Positions 1 to 7,642 of a stretch of 20,480 nucleotides of DNA are shown piece after piece. Both the position numbers and the translations under genes were made by a program. Location of the stretch: assembly GCA_002336405.1 (NCBI GenBank), contig DDEJ01000119.1, positions 1 to 20,480 on the forward strand. Direction: 5' to 3'. The DNA is from Rhodobacteraceae bacterium UBA1957. GTDB lineage: Bacteria > Pseudomonadota > Alphaproteobacteria > Rhodobacterales > Rhodobacteraceae. Each line of letters begins with the position of its first letter. Position 1 is the stretch's first letter. The notes under the pieces were generated by a model. The model was not told where the DNA came from, ran no database searches, and saw only the letters and a list, made by a program, of their open reading frames with translations.

Positions 1-79
1 AGATATCAAGTATCAGATGAAAATAGATATTGCAATAGTATGTACTAAACACTACTTTATTATATACAATTTGATCTTT

Positions 80-83
80 GGAG
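80..83 (+). promoter_or_regulatory. Shine-Dalgarno deciding the start at 90
   Basis: GGAG lies six bases before the ATG at 90. It favours that start over the in-frame TTG at 78, which overlaps the motif. Confidence 0.6.
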
Positions 84-89
84 ATTCTC

Positions 90-839
90 ATGAACCAATT
101 TTTAACACTCACCGCCGTATCACTTTTGGCCGCCAATGCCGCTTTCGCAGATGGAAGCCATGCAAAACATCAAGATGGTGCGATCATTTCGTCAGCTGAC
201 AATCAAAAAGTCGCCTCGCTTGATATTCTGGCGGCCCATGCCCACCGCGACGGCAATAAAGTCACCTTTCACATGACCACAAACGGTGTTGCCGGGGCCG
301 ATCCCGCAAAACCAGTCGGCACGTTGGCCGGAGCGCCGGCCACAGCCTATGTCTGGCCAACATCATTGGATCCAGCCAGCGTTGGATTTGAGAGCGGCAC
401 GGGTATTCTGGCGCTCGCAGCCGCTACCCACCCAGATTTTGACGATACACCCCTGTTTGACGAGAATGCCGATGGCGATGTCGGCAATGATGGGGGTCAC
501 TGGCATACTCATTGGGTGGTTCTGACCCCAACACCAGAATGTGGCGAAGGCGCACTTGCGGTGCGGGACATTCCCGAGGGCAGTTCGCCCAAACTGCCCG
601 CCACTTGGCCCGGATTGCCAATTCTTCTGGACAGCCCCGGCTTCAGCCCAGTTTTTGATGGGCCCGAAGTTGTCGTAAACGTGGGCTTTGCGCAGGGCGT
701 GGACTTGTCCAGCGTTGCCTATGACGGCGTCACAGCCGCCCTCAGGGTCAATAAAAACGTCCATGCGCCGTTGTTCTGTGTCACCGATGTTTTTGACGTC
801 GCCTCAGGTGACCTGAGCTTGCCCGGCCAGTTGCAGTAG
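90..839 (+). CDS. Secreted His/Asp-rich protein of unknown function
   Basis: A 249-residue protein of unrecognised family. Residues 1-20 form a Sec signal peptide with a hydrophobic core and an AFA-type cleavage site, so the product is probably periplasmic. Around residues 124-135 is an Asp/Asn/Gly-rich stretch (DENADGDVGND) resembling a calcium-binding loop. It is followed directly by HWHTHW (137-142), and more His lie near residues 24, 27, 50 and 52. Two Cys (151, 230) in the exported part could form a disulfide. The ATG at 90 is preferred over the in-frame TTG at 78 because GGAG at 80-83 precedes it with a 6-base spacer. The 89 bases upstream are AT-rich and probably carry the promoter. 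Nearby genes include a blue-copper protein, which hints at a metal or redox role, but that is only inference. The presence of a gene is well supported; its function is unknown. Confidence 0.85.
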   Translation: MNQFLTLTAVSLLAANAAFADGSHAKHQDGAIISSADNQKVASLDILAAHAHRDGNKVTFHMTTNGVAGADPAKPVGTLAGAPATAYVWPTSLDPASVGFESGTGILALAAATHPDFDDTPLFDENADGDVGNDGGHWHTHWVVLTPTPECGEGALAVRDIPEGSSPKLPATWPGLPILLDSPGFSPVFDGPEVVVNVGFAQGVDLSSVAYDGVTAALRVNKNVHAPLFCVTDVFDVASGDLSLPGQLQ

Positions 840-855
840 GTCGTACATCGCCAAA

Positions 856-875
856 GCGGGGTGCTTGCACCCCGC
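856..875 (+). other. GC-rich intergenic hairpin
   Basis: An 8-base perfect inverted repeat (GCGGGGTG / CACCCCGC) with a four-base CTTG loop lies between the secreted-protein gene and the next small gene. No T-run follows it, so a classical intrinsic terminator is not supported. It could stabilise the 3' end of the upstream transcript or attenuate read-through. Confidence 0.45.
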
Positions 876-895
876 CCCAGCACAGGAGAAATATC

Positions 896-1144
896 ATGTC
901 AGACATCTGGCTTTCCACGCTCATCACCTCGACCCCGCAAACTGGCTATGATCTGGCCATCAAACTGTCGCGCATGGCTGTAAAAATGACCCAACCCGAC
1001 GCAGACATCCGCGAAAAACTGCGCCCCGGCTATGCCGGAAATGCCGCTGATCTTATCGCGATTTCGCATATTGTCGCGATCAACTTTCAAACTGTTTCAG
1101 CGGCCAATGGATATTGGGATGTGGACACAGCGTCCATGACATAA
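896..1144 (+). CDS. Small protein resembling the C-terminal part of AhpD/CMD-family proteins
   Basis: An 82-residue protein with a good Shine-Dalgarno (AGGAG, about 8 bases before the ATG). From memory of the family, the segment at residues 20-75 (an LAIKLS helix, then TQPDADIREKL, then AGNAADLIAISHIVAINF) follows the pattern of the last helices of carboxymuconolactone decarboxylase/AhpD-like peroxidase-related proteins. There the usual order is LT..P..VTDADV..LR..G.SD..I.D.V....YFN. The upstream half, with the catalytic Cys-x-x-Cys, is absent and this protein has no Cys. It may therefore be a free-standing domain or the remnant of a broken gene. It has no signal peptide, unlike the genes on either side. 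Function is unknown; the family resemblance is tentative. Confidence 0.6.
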   Translation: MSDIWLSTLITSTPQTGYDLAIKLSRMAVKMTQPDADIREKLRPGYAGNAADLIAISHIVAINFQTVSAANGYWDVDTASMT

Positions 1145-1153
1145 CGCCTATAA

Positions 1154-1170
1154 TGTCGCAGGTAGCGACA
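1154..1170 (+). promoter_or_regulatory. Perfect inverted repeat upstream of pseudoazurin, possible operator
   Basis: TGTCGC-N5-GCGACA, a perfect 6-base dyad, lies ten bases after the stop of the small gene and 67 bases before the pseudoazurin ATG. Size and position fit a regulator-binding site. It does not match the FNR/NnrR-type TTGAT-N4-ATCAA site. It could instead form a weak hairpin; no T-run follows. Confidence 0.35.
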
Positions 1171-1237
1171 AAGTTTTGAAACCTACGATGCGGGGGCTAC
1201 CTGTTTAGAACTTCAGCGACTGAAAAAGGGAACACCC

Positions 1238-1669
1238 ATGCTTATTCGAAAATTGATCTTAGGTTTGACAACGCTTTTTATGGCAACCGCAGGGCTTGCA
1301 GAGACATTTGAAATCCAAATGCTCAACAAAGGTGAAAATGGCAGAATGGTATTTGAACCTGCCTATCTCGCTGTTGCTCCGGGCGATACGGTAACATTTG
1401 TGCCGGCATCAAAGGGCCACAACGCTGAAACCATCAAAGGGATGATCCCAGACGATGCCAAGAAATTCAAAAGTAAAATTGGCAAAACGTTTTCCGTCAC
1501 CCTGACCGCCGAAGGCCTATACGGTGTGAAATGCACGCCACATTACTCCATGGGCATGGTTGCCTTGATCCAAGTCGGAGCAGCCACAAATCTGAGCCAA
1601 GTCTCAGCCGTGAAGCAACGCGGCAAATCCAAAGCGCGATTTGAGCCGTTGTTCGCACAGGTCAAATAA
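1238..1669 (+). CDS. Pseudoazurin (periplasmic type 1 blue-copper protein)
   Basis: A 143-residue precursor. Residues 1-21 are a Sec signal peptide cleaved after GLA, leaving a mature protein of about 122 residues, the usual pseudoazurin size. The type 1 copper ligands are all present: His61, Cys99, His102 and Met107 of the precursor. In mature numbering these are His40, Cys78, His81 and Met86, the canonical pseudoazurin positions. The family carries single electrons in the periplasm, classically from the cytochrome bc1 complex to copper nitrite reductase or nitrous-oxide reductase. No denitrification gene is visible in this window, so its partner here is unknown. The start is preceded by an A/G-rich Shine-Dalgarno (AAAAAGGGA). 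A dyad at 1154-1170 may control it, and a hairpin at 1689-1716 probably ends the transcript. Identification is firm. Confidence 0.95.
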   Translation: MLIRKLILGLTTLFMATAGLAETFEIQMLNKGENGRMVFEPAYLAVAPGDTVTFVPASKGHNAETIKGMIPDDAKKFKSKIGKTFSVTLTAEGLYGVKCTPHYSMGMVALIQVGAATNLSQVSAVKQRGKSKARFEPLFAQVK

Positions 1670-1688
1670 AGACCAAATACCACGCAAA

Positions 1689-1716
1689 GGGCTGGTGGCT
1701 ATTATGTCATCAGCCC
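1689..1716 (+). terminator. Hairpin after pseudoazurin, probable terminator
   Basis: GGGCTGGTGGC pairs with GTCATCAGCCC, an 11-pair stem with two G-U pairs, around a TATTAT loop. It starts 20 bases after the pseudoazurin stop. The following CTTGATAAT is only weakly T-rich, so termination efficiency is uncertain. Confidence 0.5.
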
Positions 1717-1844
1717 CTTGATAATCGACACAAACAAACTCGAGCCAGATCCTAAGCCGCTTGTGTTTGCGCCCAGTCTGCAATTGCATTTCCCCGCCAC
1801 TGGTCTTATCTGAGGATCATGCGCTGAAAAATGGGAAGCCGCTG

Positions 1845-2795
1845 ATGAACTGGATCACAAATTACGTCCGTCCACGGATAAACTCGATATTTTCGCGCCG
1901 CGAGGTGCCTGAAAACCTGTGGTCAAAATGCGATTCATGCGGCACGATGCTGTTCCACCGGGAATTGTCTGACAACCTCAACGTCTGCACAACATGTGAC
2001 CACCATATGGCCATCTCACCGCGGGACCGCTTTCTGGGCCTGTTTGACGGTGGTATTTTCACCGAAGTGCCGGTCCCCGCTCCCATCGCCGACCCTTTGC
2101 AGTTTCGCGATCAGAAAAAATACCCCGAACGCATGAAGGCCGCGCAGAAAAAAACCAGTGAAACAGAAGCGATGCTTGTGGTGGTGGGTGATATTGGGCG
2201 CACGCCAATTGTTGCCGCCGCTCAGGATTTCTCTTTTATGGGCGGGTCGATGGGCATGTATGTGGGCAATGCCATCATCGCCGCCGCCGAGCGCGCCGTC
2301 AAACTCGAGCGCCCATTGATTTTATTTTCCGCTGCCGGGGGCGCACGCATGCAAGAGGGTATTCTCAGCCTAATGCAAATGCCACGCACCACCGTGGCAG
2401 TGCAGATGCTCAAAGAGGCAAATCTGCCCTACATCGTCGTGCTCACCCATCCCACCACCGGTGGGGTGACCGCCTCTTATGCGATGCTTGGTGATGTGCA
2501 TATCGCTGAGCCGAACGCGCTTATTTGTTTTGCGGGGCCACGGGTGATCGAACAGACCATTCGCGAACAATTACCCGAGGGCTTTCAACGCGCCGAATAC
2601 CTACTTGACCACGGCATGCTTGACCGCGTCACCCCGAGGACAAAGTTGCGTCAAGAACTGATCACGATCACCAGAATGTTGTTAAACCTGCCACCGGAAA
2701 TAAAGGGCGATCTGCCCCCCCCGACGGACGCGGCAGGATCTGGCACCAAAGCGCAAAAAGATCTCGCAAGCAGTTCTGAGTCTAAACAGGCATGA
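1845..2795 (+). CDS. accD: Acetyl-CoA carboxylase carboxyltransferase subunit beta
   Basis: A 316-residue protein. Together with AccA it transfers the carboxyl group from carboxybiotin-BCCP to acetyl-CoA, giving malonyl-CoA, the first committed step of fatty acid synthesis. The N-terminal zinc ribbon is intact: Cys29-x2-Cys32-x15-Cys48-x2-Cys51. The carboxyltransferase (crotonase-like) core follows, with the conserved SFMGGSMG and FSAAGGARMQEG segments. Family length is about 300. The ATG at 1845 is preferred over a TTG at 1761 because the usual N-terminus begins MNWITNYVRP and GGGAAG precedes it. The C-terminal tail after about residue 288 is low-complexity, rich in Pro, Ser and Lys, and its coding DNA contains a C8 run (2715-2722). 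The stop overlaps the folC start (ATGA), so the two are probably translationally coupled. Confidence 0.97.
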   Translation: MNWITNYVRPRINSIFSRREVPENLWSKCDSCGTMLFHRELSDNLNVCTTCDHHMAISPRDRFLGLFDGGIFTEVPVPAPIADPLQFRDQKKYPERMKAAQKKTSETEAMLVVVGDIGRTPIVAAAQDFSFMGGSMGMYVGNAIIAAAERAVKLERPLILFSAAGGARMQEGILSLMQMPRTTVAVQMLKEANLPYIVVLTHPTTGGVTASYAMLGDVHIAEPNALICFAGPRVIEQTIREQLPEGFQRAEYLLDHGMLDRVTPRTKLRQELITITRMLLNLPPEIKGDLPPPTDAAGSGTKAQKDLASSSESKQA

Positions 2796-4066
2796 GTGGA
2801 AATCACTCCGACATTATCCTCGAGCGGATGATGTCGCTACACCCTAAAATTATGGACCTGACATTAGGCCGCGTCTGGCGGTTGCTGGCGGCGCTTGATA
2901 ATCCACAAAATCGCATACCACCAGTGATCCATATTGCGGGCACCAACGGCAAAGGCAGTACCCAAGCGATGCTGCGTGCCGGTTTGCAAGCCACTGGCAA
3001 AAGCGTGCACGCCTATACCTCACCACATTTGGTCCGGTTTCACGAACGCATCACATTGGCAGGCCAGGTGATCGATGAAACCCACCTCAGCACAATTCTA
3101 GATGAATGCTATAACGCCAATGACGGGGGCACGATCACCTATTTCGAAATCACCACCTGCGCTGCATTGCTGGCGATGGCGCGCTGTGCGGCCGATTACA
3201 CCCTACTTGAGGTCGGCCTTGGAGGGCGGCTCGACGCCACAAATGTGATTGACCGACCTGCGCTTTGTATCATTACTCCGGTGTCGATCGACCACGAACA
3301 GTTTCTTGGCGATACGCTTGCCAAAATTGCCGCCGAAAAGGCGGGTATTATAAAGCCCGGTGTGCCCTGCGTGGTCGGACCACAACCCGACGAGGCGCTG
3401 GAGGTGATCGAAGCTGTCGCAGAACGCCTGCAGGCCCCGACACTGATCTATGGCCAGCATTGGCATGTCTTTGAAGAACGCAACCGTTTGGTGTATCAAG
3501 ATGAGCGCGGGCTTTTGGATCTGCCGCTGCCAGTTTTGGCTGGCATGCATCAAATTTATAATGCCGGGGCCGCGCTGGCCACCTTGCGCTATCTGGAATT
3601 ACCTGAAACTGGCTTTGAGGGCGCTGTCACCCAAGCGCAGTGGCCCGCCCGACTGCAGCGGCTAAAAACTGGCCCACTGAAGGATTTAGCCCCTAGGGCA
3701 GAATTATGGCTCGATGGTGGCCATAACCCGGCAGCTGGTCACGCCCTCGCATCGCATCTTGCGCAACTGCTCCCCCGCCCTACGTATTTGATCTGCGGGA
3801 TGCTAAACACTAAAGATGTGACCGGATATCTGGCACCAATGGCCCCTTATGTTACTGAACTTTTTGCGGTTTCAATCCCCGGTGAGGCAAATACACTCCC
3901 CGCCAAAACCACCGCAACCGCAGCAGAAACCGTCGGGATGACAGCCGCCGCAGCCGATACCGTCAACGCCGCAGTCATTAAAATTCTGAAATCAGATCCC
4001 ACAAGCAGAATTCTGATCTGCGGATCGCTGTATCTGGCGGGCCAAATTCTGCGCGAAAACGCCTAA
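2792..4066 (+). CDS. folC: Bifunctional folylpolyglutamate synthase/dihydrofolate synthase
   Basis: A 424-residue cytoplasmic Mur-ligase-type ATPase. It adds glutamate to dihydropteroate (making dihydrofolate) and to reduced folates. The ATP-binding P-loop signature is GTNGKGST at residues 50-57, followed by the family TSPHLVRFHERI segment (76-87). The second FolC signature, LLEVGLGGRLDATNV, is present in the middle, and LDGGHNP lies in the C-terminal domain. Length matches the family. It overlaps accD by four bases (ATGA) with no independent Shine-Dalgarno needed, the usual accD-folC pair of proteobacteria. Identification is firm; whether both activities are retained cannot be told from sequence alone. 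Confidence 0.96.
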   Translation: MSGNHSDIILERMMSLHPKIMDLTLGRVWRLLAALDNPQNRIPPVIHIAGTNGKGSTQAMLRAGLQATGKSVHAYTSPHLVRFHERITLAGQVIDETHLSTILDECYNANDGGTITYFEITTCAALLAMARCAADYTLLEVGLGGRLDATNVIDRPALCIITPVSIDHEQFLGDTLAKIAAEKAGIIKPGVPCVVGPQPDEALEVIEAVAERLQAPTLIYGQHWHVFEERNRLVYQDERGLLDLPLPVLAGMHQIYNAGAALATLRYLELPETGFEGAVTQAQWPARLQRLKTGPLKDLAPRAELWLDGGHNPAAGHALASHLAQLLPRPTYLICGMLNTKDVTGYLAPMAPYVTELFAVSIPGEANTLPAKTTATAAETVGMTAAAADTVNAAVIKILKSDPTSRILICGSLYLAGQILRENA

Positions 4067-4095
4067 AACCTGCCGCAAACTAACGGGTGTTCGGC

Positions 4096-4114
4096 TCTGA
4101 GATATAACCTCAGA
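4096..4114 (+). other. Inverted repeat between folC and ilvD
   Basis: TCTGAG-N7-CTCAGA is a perfect 6-base dyad about 30 bases after the folC stop. It has no T-run and is too weak for a confident terminator. It might be an operator for ilvD. The rest of the 205-base gap shows only the ilvD ribosome-binding region. Confidence 0.25.
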
Positions 4115-4271
4115 CGTTAAACGCACCTGTTAAGCTGCTCAAAAGCCAAACAGAATATTTGCCTAACCGCCACAACATCTGCCAATAAACTAGAAGTCCT
4201 TGTTGAATGCAGGCTTGTGTACCGCTTTCAGCTTGAGTATTCCAGCTAGAGAACATGTATCGGAGGTCCGC

Positions 4272-5999
4272 ATGACCAAATTTGACAAAGCCAAGCTACC
4301 CAGTCGCCATGTCACCGAAGGGCCCGCCCGCGCGCCGCATCGGTCCTATTATTACGCAATGGGCATGACAGAGGCAGAAATTCATCAGCCATTGGTTGGC
4401 GTTGCAACCTGCTGGAACGAAGCTGCGCCGTGTAACATCGCGCTCAGCCGTCAAGCACAATCCGTCAAAATGGGTGTCAAAGCCGCCGAGGGGACACCGC
4501 GCGAATTCACCACAATCACGGTTACTGACGGCATCGCAATGGGCCATGAAGGCATGCGCAGTTCACTGGCCAGTCGCGAAGCGATTGCCGACACCGTTGA
4601 ATTAACTATGCGCGGCCATTGCTATGATGCGCTGGTCGGTCTGGCGGGATGTGACAAATCGTTACCAGGTATGATGATGGCGATGGTCCGCCTCGATGTG
4701 CCGTCAGTTTTTCTCTATGGTGGTTCCATCCTGCCAGGGCGTTTGAATGGCAAGGACGTCACCGTCCAAGATGTGTTTGAGGCCGTCGGCCAGCATCAGG
4801 CCGGCAATATGTCCACCTGCGAACTCGAAAAACTCGAAGCCGTTGCTTGCCCATCTGCCGGCGCCTGTGGTGGTCAGTTTACCGCCAATACCATGGCCTG
4901 CGTATCCGAGGCGATTGGACTGGCGTTGCCCAATTCTTCAGGGGCCCCAGCCCCCTATGAGAGCCGAGATCAATATGCAGAAGCGTCAGGGGCCGCTGTA
5001 ATGCGCTTGTTGGAGTTAAACATTCGCGCCCGCGATATCGTGACGTTGAAATCACTTGAGAATGCCGCCCGCGTTGTCGCCTGTACTGGCGGATCGACCA
5101 ATGCCGGTTTGCATCTTCCCGCCATTGCCCACGAAGCCGGACTTGATTTCTATCTGGATGATGTCTGCGACATTTTCCGCGATACGCCTTATTTTGTTGA
5201 TCTCAAACCGGGTGGGGCCTACGTCGCCAAAGACCTATATGAAGCCGGTGGCGTGCCAGTGGTGATGAAAGAGCTGCGCAAAGCGGGATTGATCCATGAA
5301 GATTGCATCACTGCAACCGGGTATTCGATCGGCGAAGAGCTGGATAAAATCACCCGTGAGGCTGATGGGCGGGTGATTTATCCGATCGACGCACCATTGA
5401 CAAAAACCGGTGGCGTGGTTGGGTTGAAAGGCAATCTTGCCCCCGAAGGCGCGATTGTAAAAGTGGCCGGCATGCCCGCACAACATCAGATGTTCACCGG
5501 CCCGGCGCGGGTTTTTGAATGCGAGCAGGATGCCTTTGAAGCGGTGCAAAACCGCAGCTATGAAGAGGGCGACGTGTTTGTGATCCGCAATGAGGGTCCT
5601 GCAGGCGGCCCTGGAATGCGCGAGATGCTGTCAACCACCGCGGCCCTATCGGGTCAGGGCATGGGCAAAAAAGTGGCGCTGATCACTGACGGCCGGTTTT
5701 CAGGCGCCACGCGAGGGTTCTGCGTCGGCCATGTCGGCCCAGAAGCCGCGCATGGTGGCCCAATTGCCCTGCTAAAAGATGGAGATATCATCACGCTAGA
5801 TGCGATCAAAGGTGAGATATCAGTCGATCTAACCGATGAGCAACTAGCGACCCGCAAGGCCGATTGGGCTGGCCCCCGCGAAACTATTTATGCCTCTGGA
5901 GCGCTGTGGAAATATGCCCAACTGGTGGGTGAAATCTATAAAGGCGCCGTGACACATCCCGGCGCCAAGGCCGAAAAACACTCTTACATGGATTTATAG
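4272..5999 (+). CDS. ilvD: Dihydroxy-acid dehydratase
   Basis: A 575-residue Fe-S enzyme. It dehydrates 2,3-dihydroxy-3-methylbutanoate and 2,3-dihydroxy-3-methylpentanoate to the keto acids that become valine/leucine and isoleucine. The three Cys expected to bind the cluster are visible: Cys54 (in CWNEAAPCN), Cys127 (in GCDKSLPG) and Cys199 (in CPSAGACGG). The C-terminal part carries the family segments [14 protein letters not shown] and [16 protein letters not shown]. The length fits the shorter plant/mycobacterial type rather than the roughly 616-residue enteric type. The ATG at 4272 is chosen because GGAGGT at 4262-4267 precedes it; an in-frame TTG at 4200 would add 24 unlikely residues. 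A putative lipoprotein gene begins 11 bases after the stop, so the two may be co-transcribed. Confidence 0.97.
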   Translation: MTKFDKAKLPSRHVTEGPARAPHRSYYYAMGMTEAEIHQPLVGVATCWNEAAPCNIALSRQAQSVKMGVKAAEGTPREFTTITVTDGIAMGHEGMRSSLASREAIADTVELTMRGHCYDALVGLAGCDKSLPGMMMAMVRLDVPSVFLYGGSILPGRLNGKDVTVQDVFEAVGQHQAGNMSTCELEKLEAVACPSAGACGGQFTANTMACVSEAIGLALPNSSGAPAPYESRDQYAEASGAAVMRLLELNIRARDIVTLKSLENAARVVACTGGSTNAGLHLPAIAHEAGLDFYLDDVCDIFRDTPYFVDLKPGGAYVAKDLYEAGGVPVVMKELRKAGLIHEDCITATGYSIGEELDKITREADGRVIYPIDAPLTKTGGVVGLKGNLAPEGAIVKVAGMPAQHQMFTGPARVFECEQDAFEAVQNRSYEEGDVFVIRNEGPAGGPGMREMLSTTAALSGQGMGKKVALITDGRFSGATRGFCVGHVGPEAAHGGPIALLKDGDIITLDAIKGEISVDLTDEQLATRKADWAGPRETIYASGALWKYAQLVGEIYKGAVTHPGAKAEKHSYMDL

Positions 6000-6009
6000 C
6001 GCAATAAAA

Positions 6010-6717
6010 ATGAGGCGTGTTTTAGCGTTGATATGCGCATCAGTTTTCGGCCTCACAACTGGTTGCACCCTGCAAAACAAAGGTGGCATGCAGACCTCTG
6101 GGGCGGTGGAGCAGATGACAATAATGCCATTGGCGGTAAAGCTGGCTGGCCCGAGCGGATATTGTATTGATCCCGAAACGGTCCAGCAAAACCGCAGCGG
6201 CGGCTTTGTGGTATTGGCGAGTTGTCATAGGCTGAGTGATGCCGCCCCAAAAAGGTTTGCCCCGCCGGCGATCTTGACAATTACCGTCGCTGCTTCTGAG
6301 ACGCAAATAACCGCGGATGACGTTGAGAAAGTGGCGTCTGGGCTCAATCCAGACCAGATTATCAAGCGCCATACCTCGGCGAAGATACCGCTATTTCAGC
6401 TGCGTATGAACCCGCAAGATCCATTAGAAAGCAAGATCAGCCACCTGCATTGGCGCGGCGCGATTGCCCTTGAGGACAAATTGGTATCCATGTCGGCTTT
6501 TGTGCCTGACACTGATTATGGCACCGCTATTTCTGGTGACGGACTCATTATTGAAACGGCCACGATATTGCGCAGGCTCAATGTTGGCGTACCCCCCTCA
6601 GGTCTAGTGAACGGGAACGCAATTCCCCCTCTCGTGAGGCCCAAACTGCGGCCTGAAATTCGCGTTAACCTACGCCCAATGTTAAGGCCTATAACATTGA
6701 CAAATCTGCAAAAATAA
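6010..6717 (+). CDS. Putative lipoprotein with an RPxL-repeat C-terminus, function unknown
   Basis: A 235-residue protein not recognised as a named family. Residues 1-19 look like a lipoprotein signal peptide (Arg-Arg, hydrophobic stretch, LTTGC) with Cys19 as the lipidated residue. The lipobox is slightly off consensus, so plain secretion is possible. The middle (about 45-190) looks like a globular periplasmic domain with a Cys pair at about 52 and 72. The C-terminus (210-229) is five back-to-back tetrapeptides of the form RPxL: RPKL, RPEI, RVNL, RPML, RPIT. The gene starts 11 bases after ilvD with no strong Shine-Dalgarno and is probably in the same transcript, though no functional link is obvious. 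Arg/Pro-rich tails suggest an envelope or peptidoglycan-facing role; that is inference only. Confidence 0.7.
   Translation: MRRVLALICASVFGLTTGCTLQNKGGMQTSGAVEQMTIMPLAVKLAGPSGYCIDPETVQQNRSGGFVVLASCHRLSDAAPKRFAPPAILTITVAASETQITADDVEKVASGLNPDQIIKRHTSAKIPLFQLRMNPQDPLESKISHLHWRGAIALEDKLVSMSAFVPDTDYGTAISGDGLIIETATILRRLNVGVPPSGLVNGNAIPPLVRPKLRPEIRVNLRPMLRPITLTNLQK
6637..6696 (+). repeat. Five tandem RPxL tetrapeptide codons in the lipoprotein gene
   Basis: Five consecutive 12-base units each begin with an Arg codon (AGG, CGG, CGC, CGC, AGG), and four of the five continue with Pro. The units have diverged at DNA level while the four-residue period is kept in the protein. This points to an old repeat under protein-level selection rather than recent slippage. 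Confidence 0.6.
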
Positions 6718-6761
6718 AACTAGATATCTATATTTAGAATCTTTATCGAGCCGAGTTCACT

Positions 6762-7514
6762 TTGCTATCCATTCAAGAGAAACTGTACCAATTAGGCTGG
6801 TGGAAGGCAGGCCATGGCGTCCTGCAAGTGAACCATGCAGCCTCTCAAGGCCCCCAAAATTTTGACCGTGGCAAGCCTGCGGTTAAATGGCTAGGGCCAC
6901 TCAGGCACATTTTGAGGCCTTGCCAACCTCAACAGCCAAAGCCCCCCCTGCGCGCACAGCATCTGGCAACTGATTGGGTCTGGCGGCCCACATTTTGGCA
7001 AACCCCAGTGGCCTATTCGGCGTTATCAGGGGCAGGCAATGGCGCCGCTCTGAACGATGAGATCAAGATGTTCCACAATGCTGATCACGCGCAGATCACC
7101 TCAAGACAAATCATCCAAATTGACCCGATAAATTTACCTGATTTTGGCTTGAGTTTGGATGTTTATGATTTTTCCAGCGGGTATATTTCGCTTGCAATCC
7201 GACTGCCTGCCCCTTTTGCAAAAAATCTGCAAAAGCATCATCTGTTGCGTATGGACTATGCGCTCAAGGTACGAAAATCCCTATCTATCTTTGCCCGTTT
7301 GAACATTGAAAATGGGCCAAATACAACTGAGATCAGTGTGCAATTTCCAGACAACTGTGAAAATGGTATACTTAAATTTGATCTAAGCAGCCTAAAATTT
7401 ACCGAACGCCGTATTAAAAATATCTGGGTCGACCTCATATTTGAGGCTCCGGCAATGAACAAAATCACACTAGAAGATATTATCTTCAGTCGCCATCCGC
7501 GCGCAAAACTCTAA
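6762..7514 (+). CDS. DUF6478 family protein
   Basis: A 250-residue protein that I recognise as DUF6478, a family of unknown function common in Rhodobacterales. From memory, the matching blocks are: DWVWRPTFW (about 71-79); a KMFHNADHAQITSRQ segment like the family's LFHDC...LTLRQ; RLPAPFAKNLQKHHLLRMD; IFARLNIENGPNT; and the C-terminal block IWVDLIFEAPAMN followed by FSRHPRAKL. There is no signal peptide or membrane segment, so it is probably cytoplasmic. No ATG is available at the start; TTG at 6762 is the best choice, with a weak GAG six bases upstream and an in-frame TAG at 6735. It lies 44 bases after the lipoprotein gene and converges on zapE across 128 bases in which I see no strong terminator. 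Confidence 0.85.
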   Translation: MLSIQEKLYQLGWWKAGHGVLQVNHAASQGPQNFDRGKPAVKWLGPLRHILRPCQPQQPKPPLRAQHLATDWVWRPTFWQTPVAYSALSGAGNGAALNDEIKMFHNADHAQITSRQIIQIDPINLPDFGLSLDVYDFSSGYISLAIRLPAPFAKNLQKHHLLRMDYALKVRKSLSIFARLNIENGPNTTEISVQFPDNCENGILKFDLSSLKFTERRIKNIWVDLIFEAPAMNKITLEDIIFSRHPRAKL

Positions 7515-7642
7515 ATGCAAACCCTCAAACTAGCGGCCGAGCACCTACCGGGGCAACAGGCTTATTCTGAAAATATCCGCCGTGCAGCGCCACCAGACTG
7601 CGCCCCGCAGACAGACCTGCGATTTATAAGCTGTATCAACGC

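Noticed and set aside
1718..1731. Possible FNR-like site TTGAT-AATC-GACAC after pseudoazurin
   Set aside because: Only the left half matches TTGAT-N4-ATCAA, and it lies downstream of the gene it would be expected to control.
4205..4234. Short leader-peptide frame upstream of ilvD, considered as an attenuator
   Set aside because: The nine-residue peptide lacks a run of Ile, Leu or Val codons, and no terminator/antiterminator pair is visible.
6721..6730. 10-base palindrome TAGATATCTA before the DUF6478 gene
   Set aside because: It is short, AT-rich and in an AT-rich spacer, so it is expected by chance.
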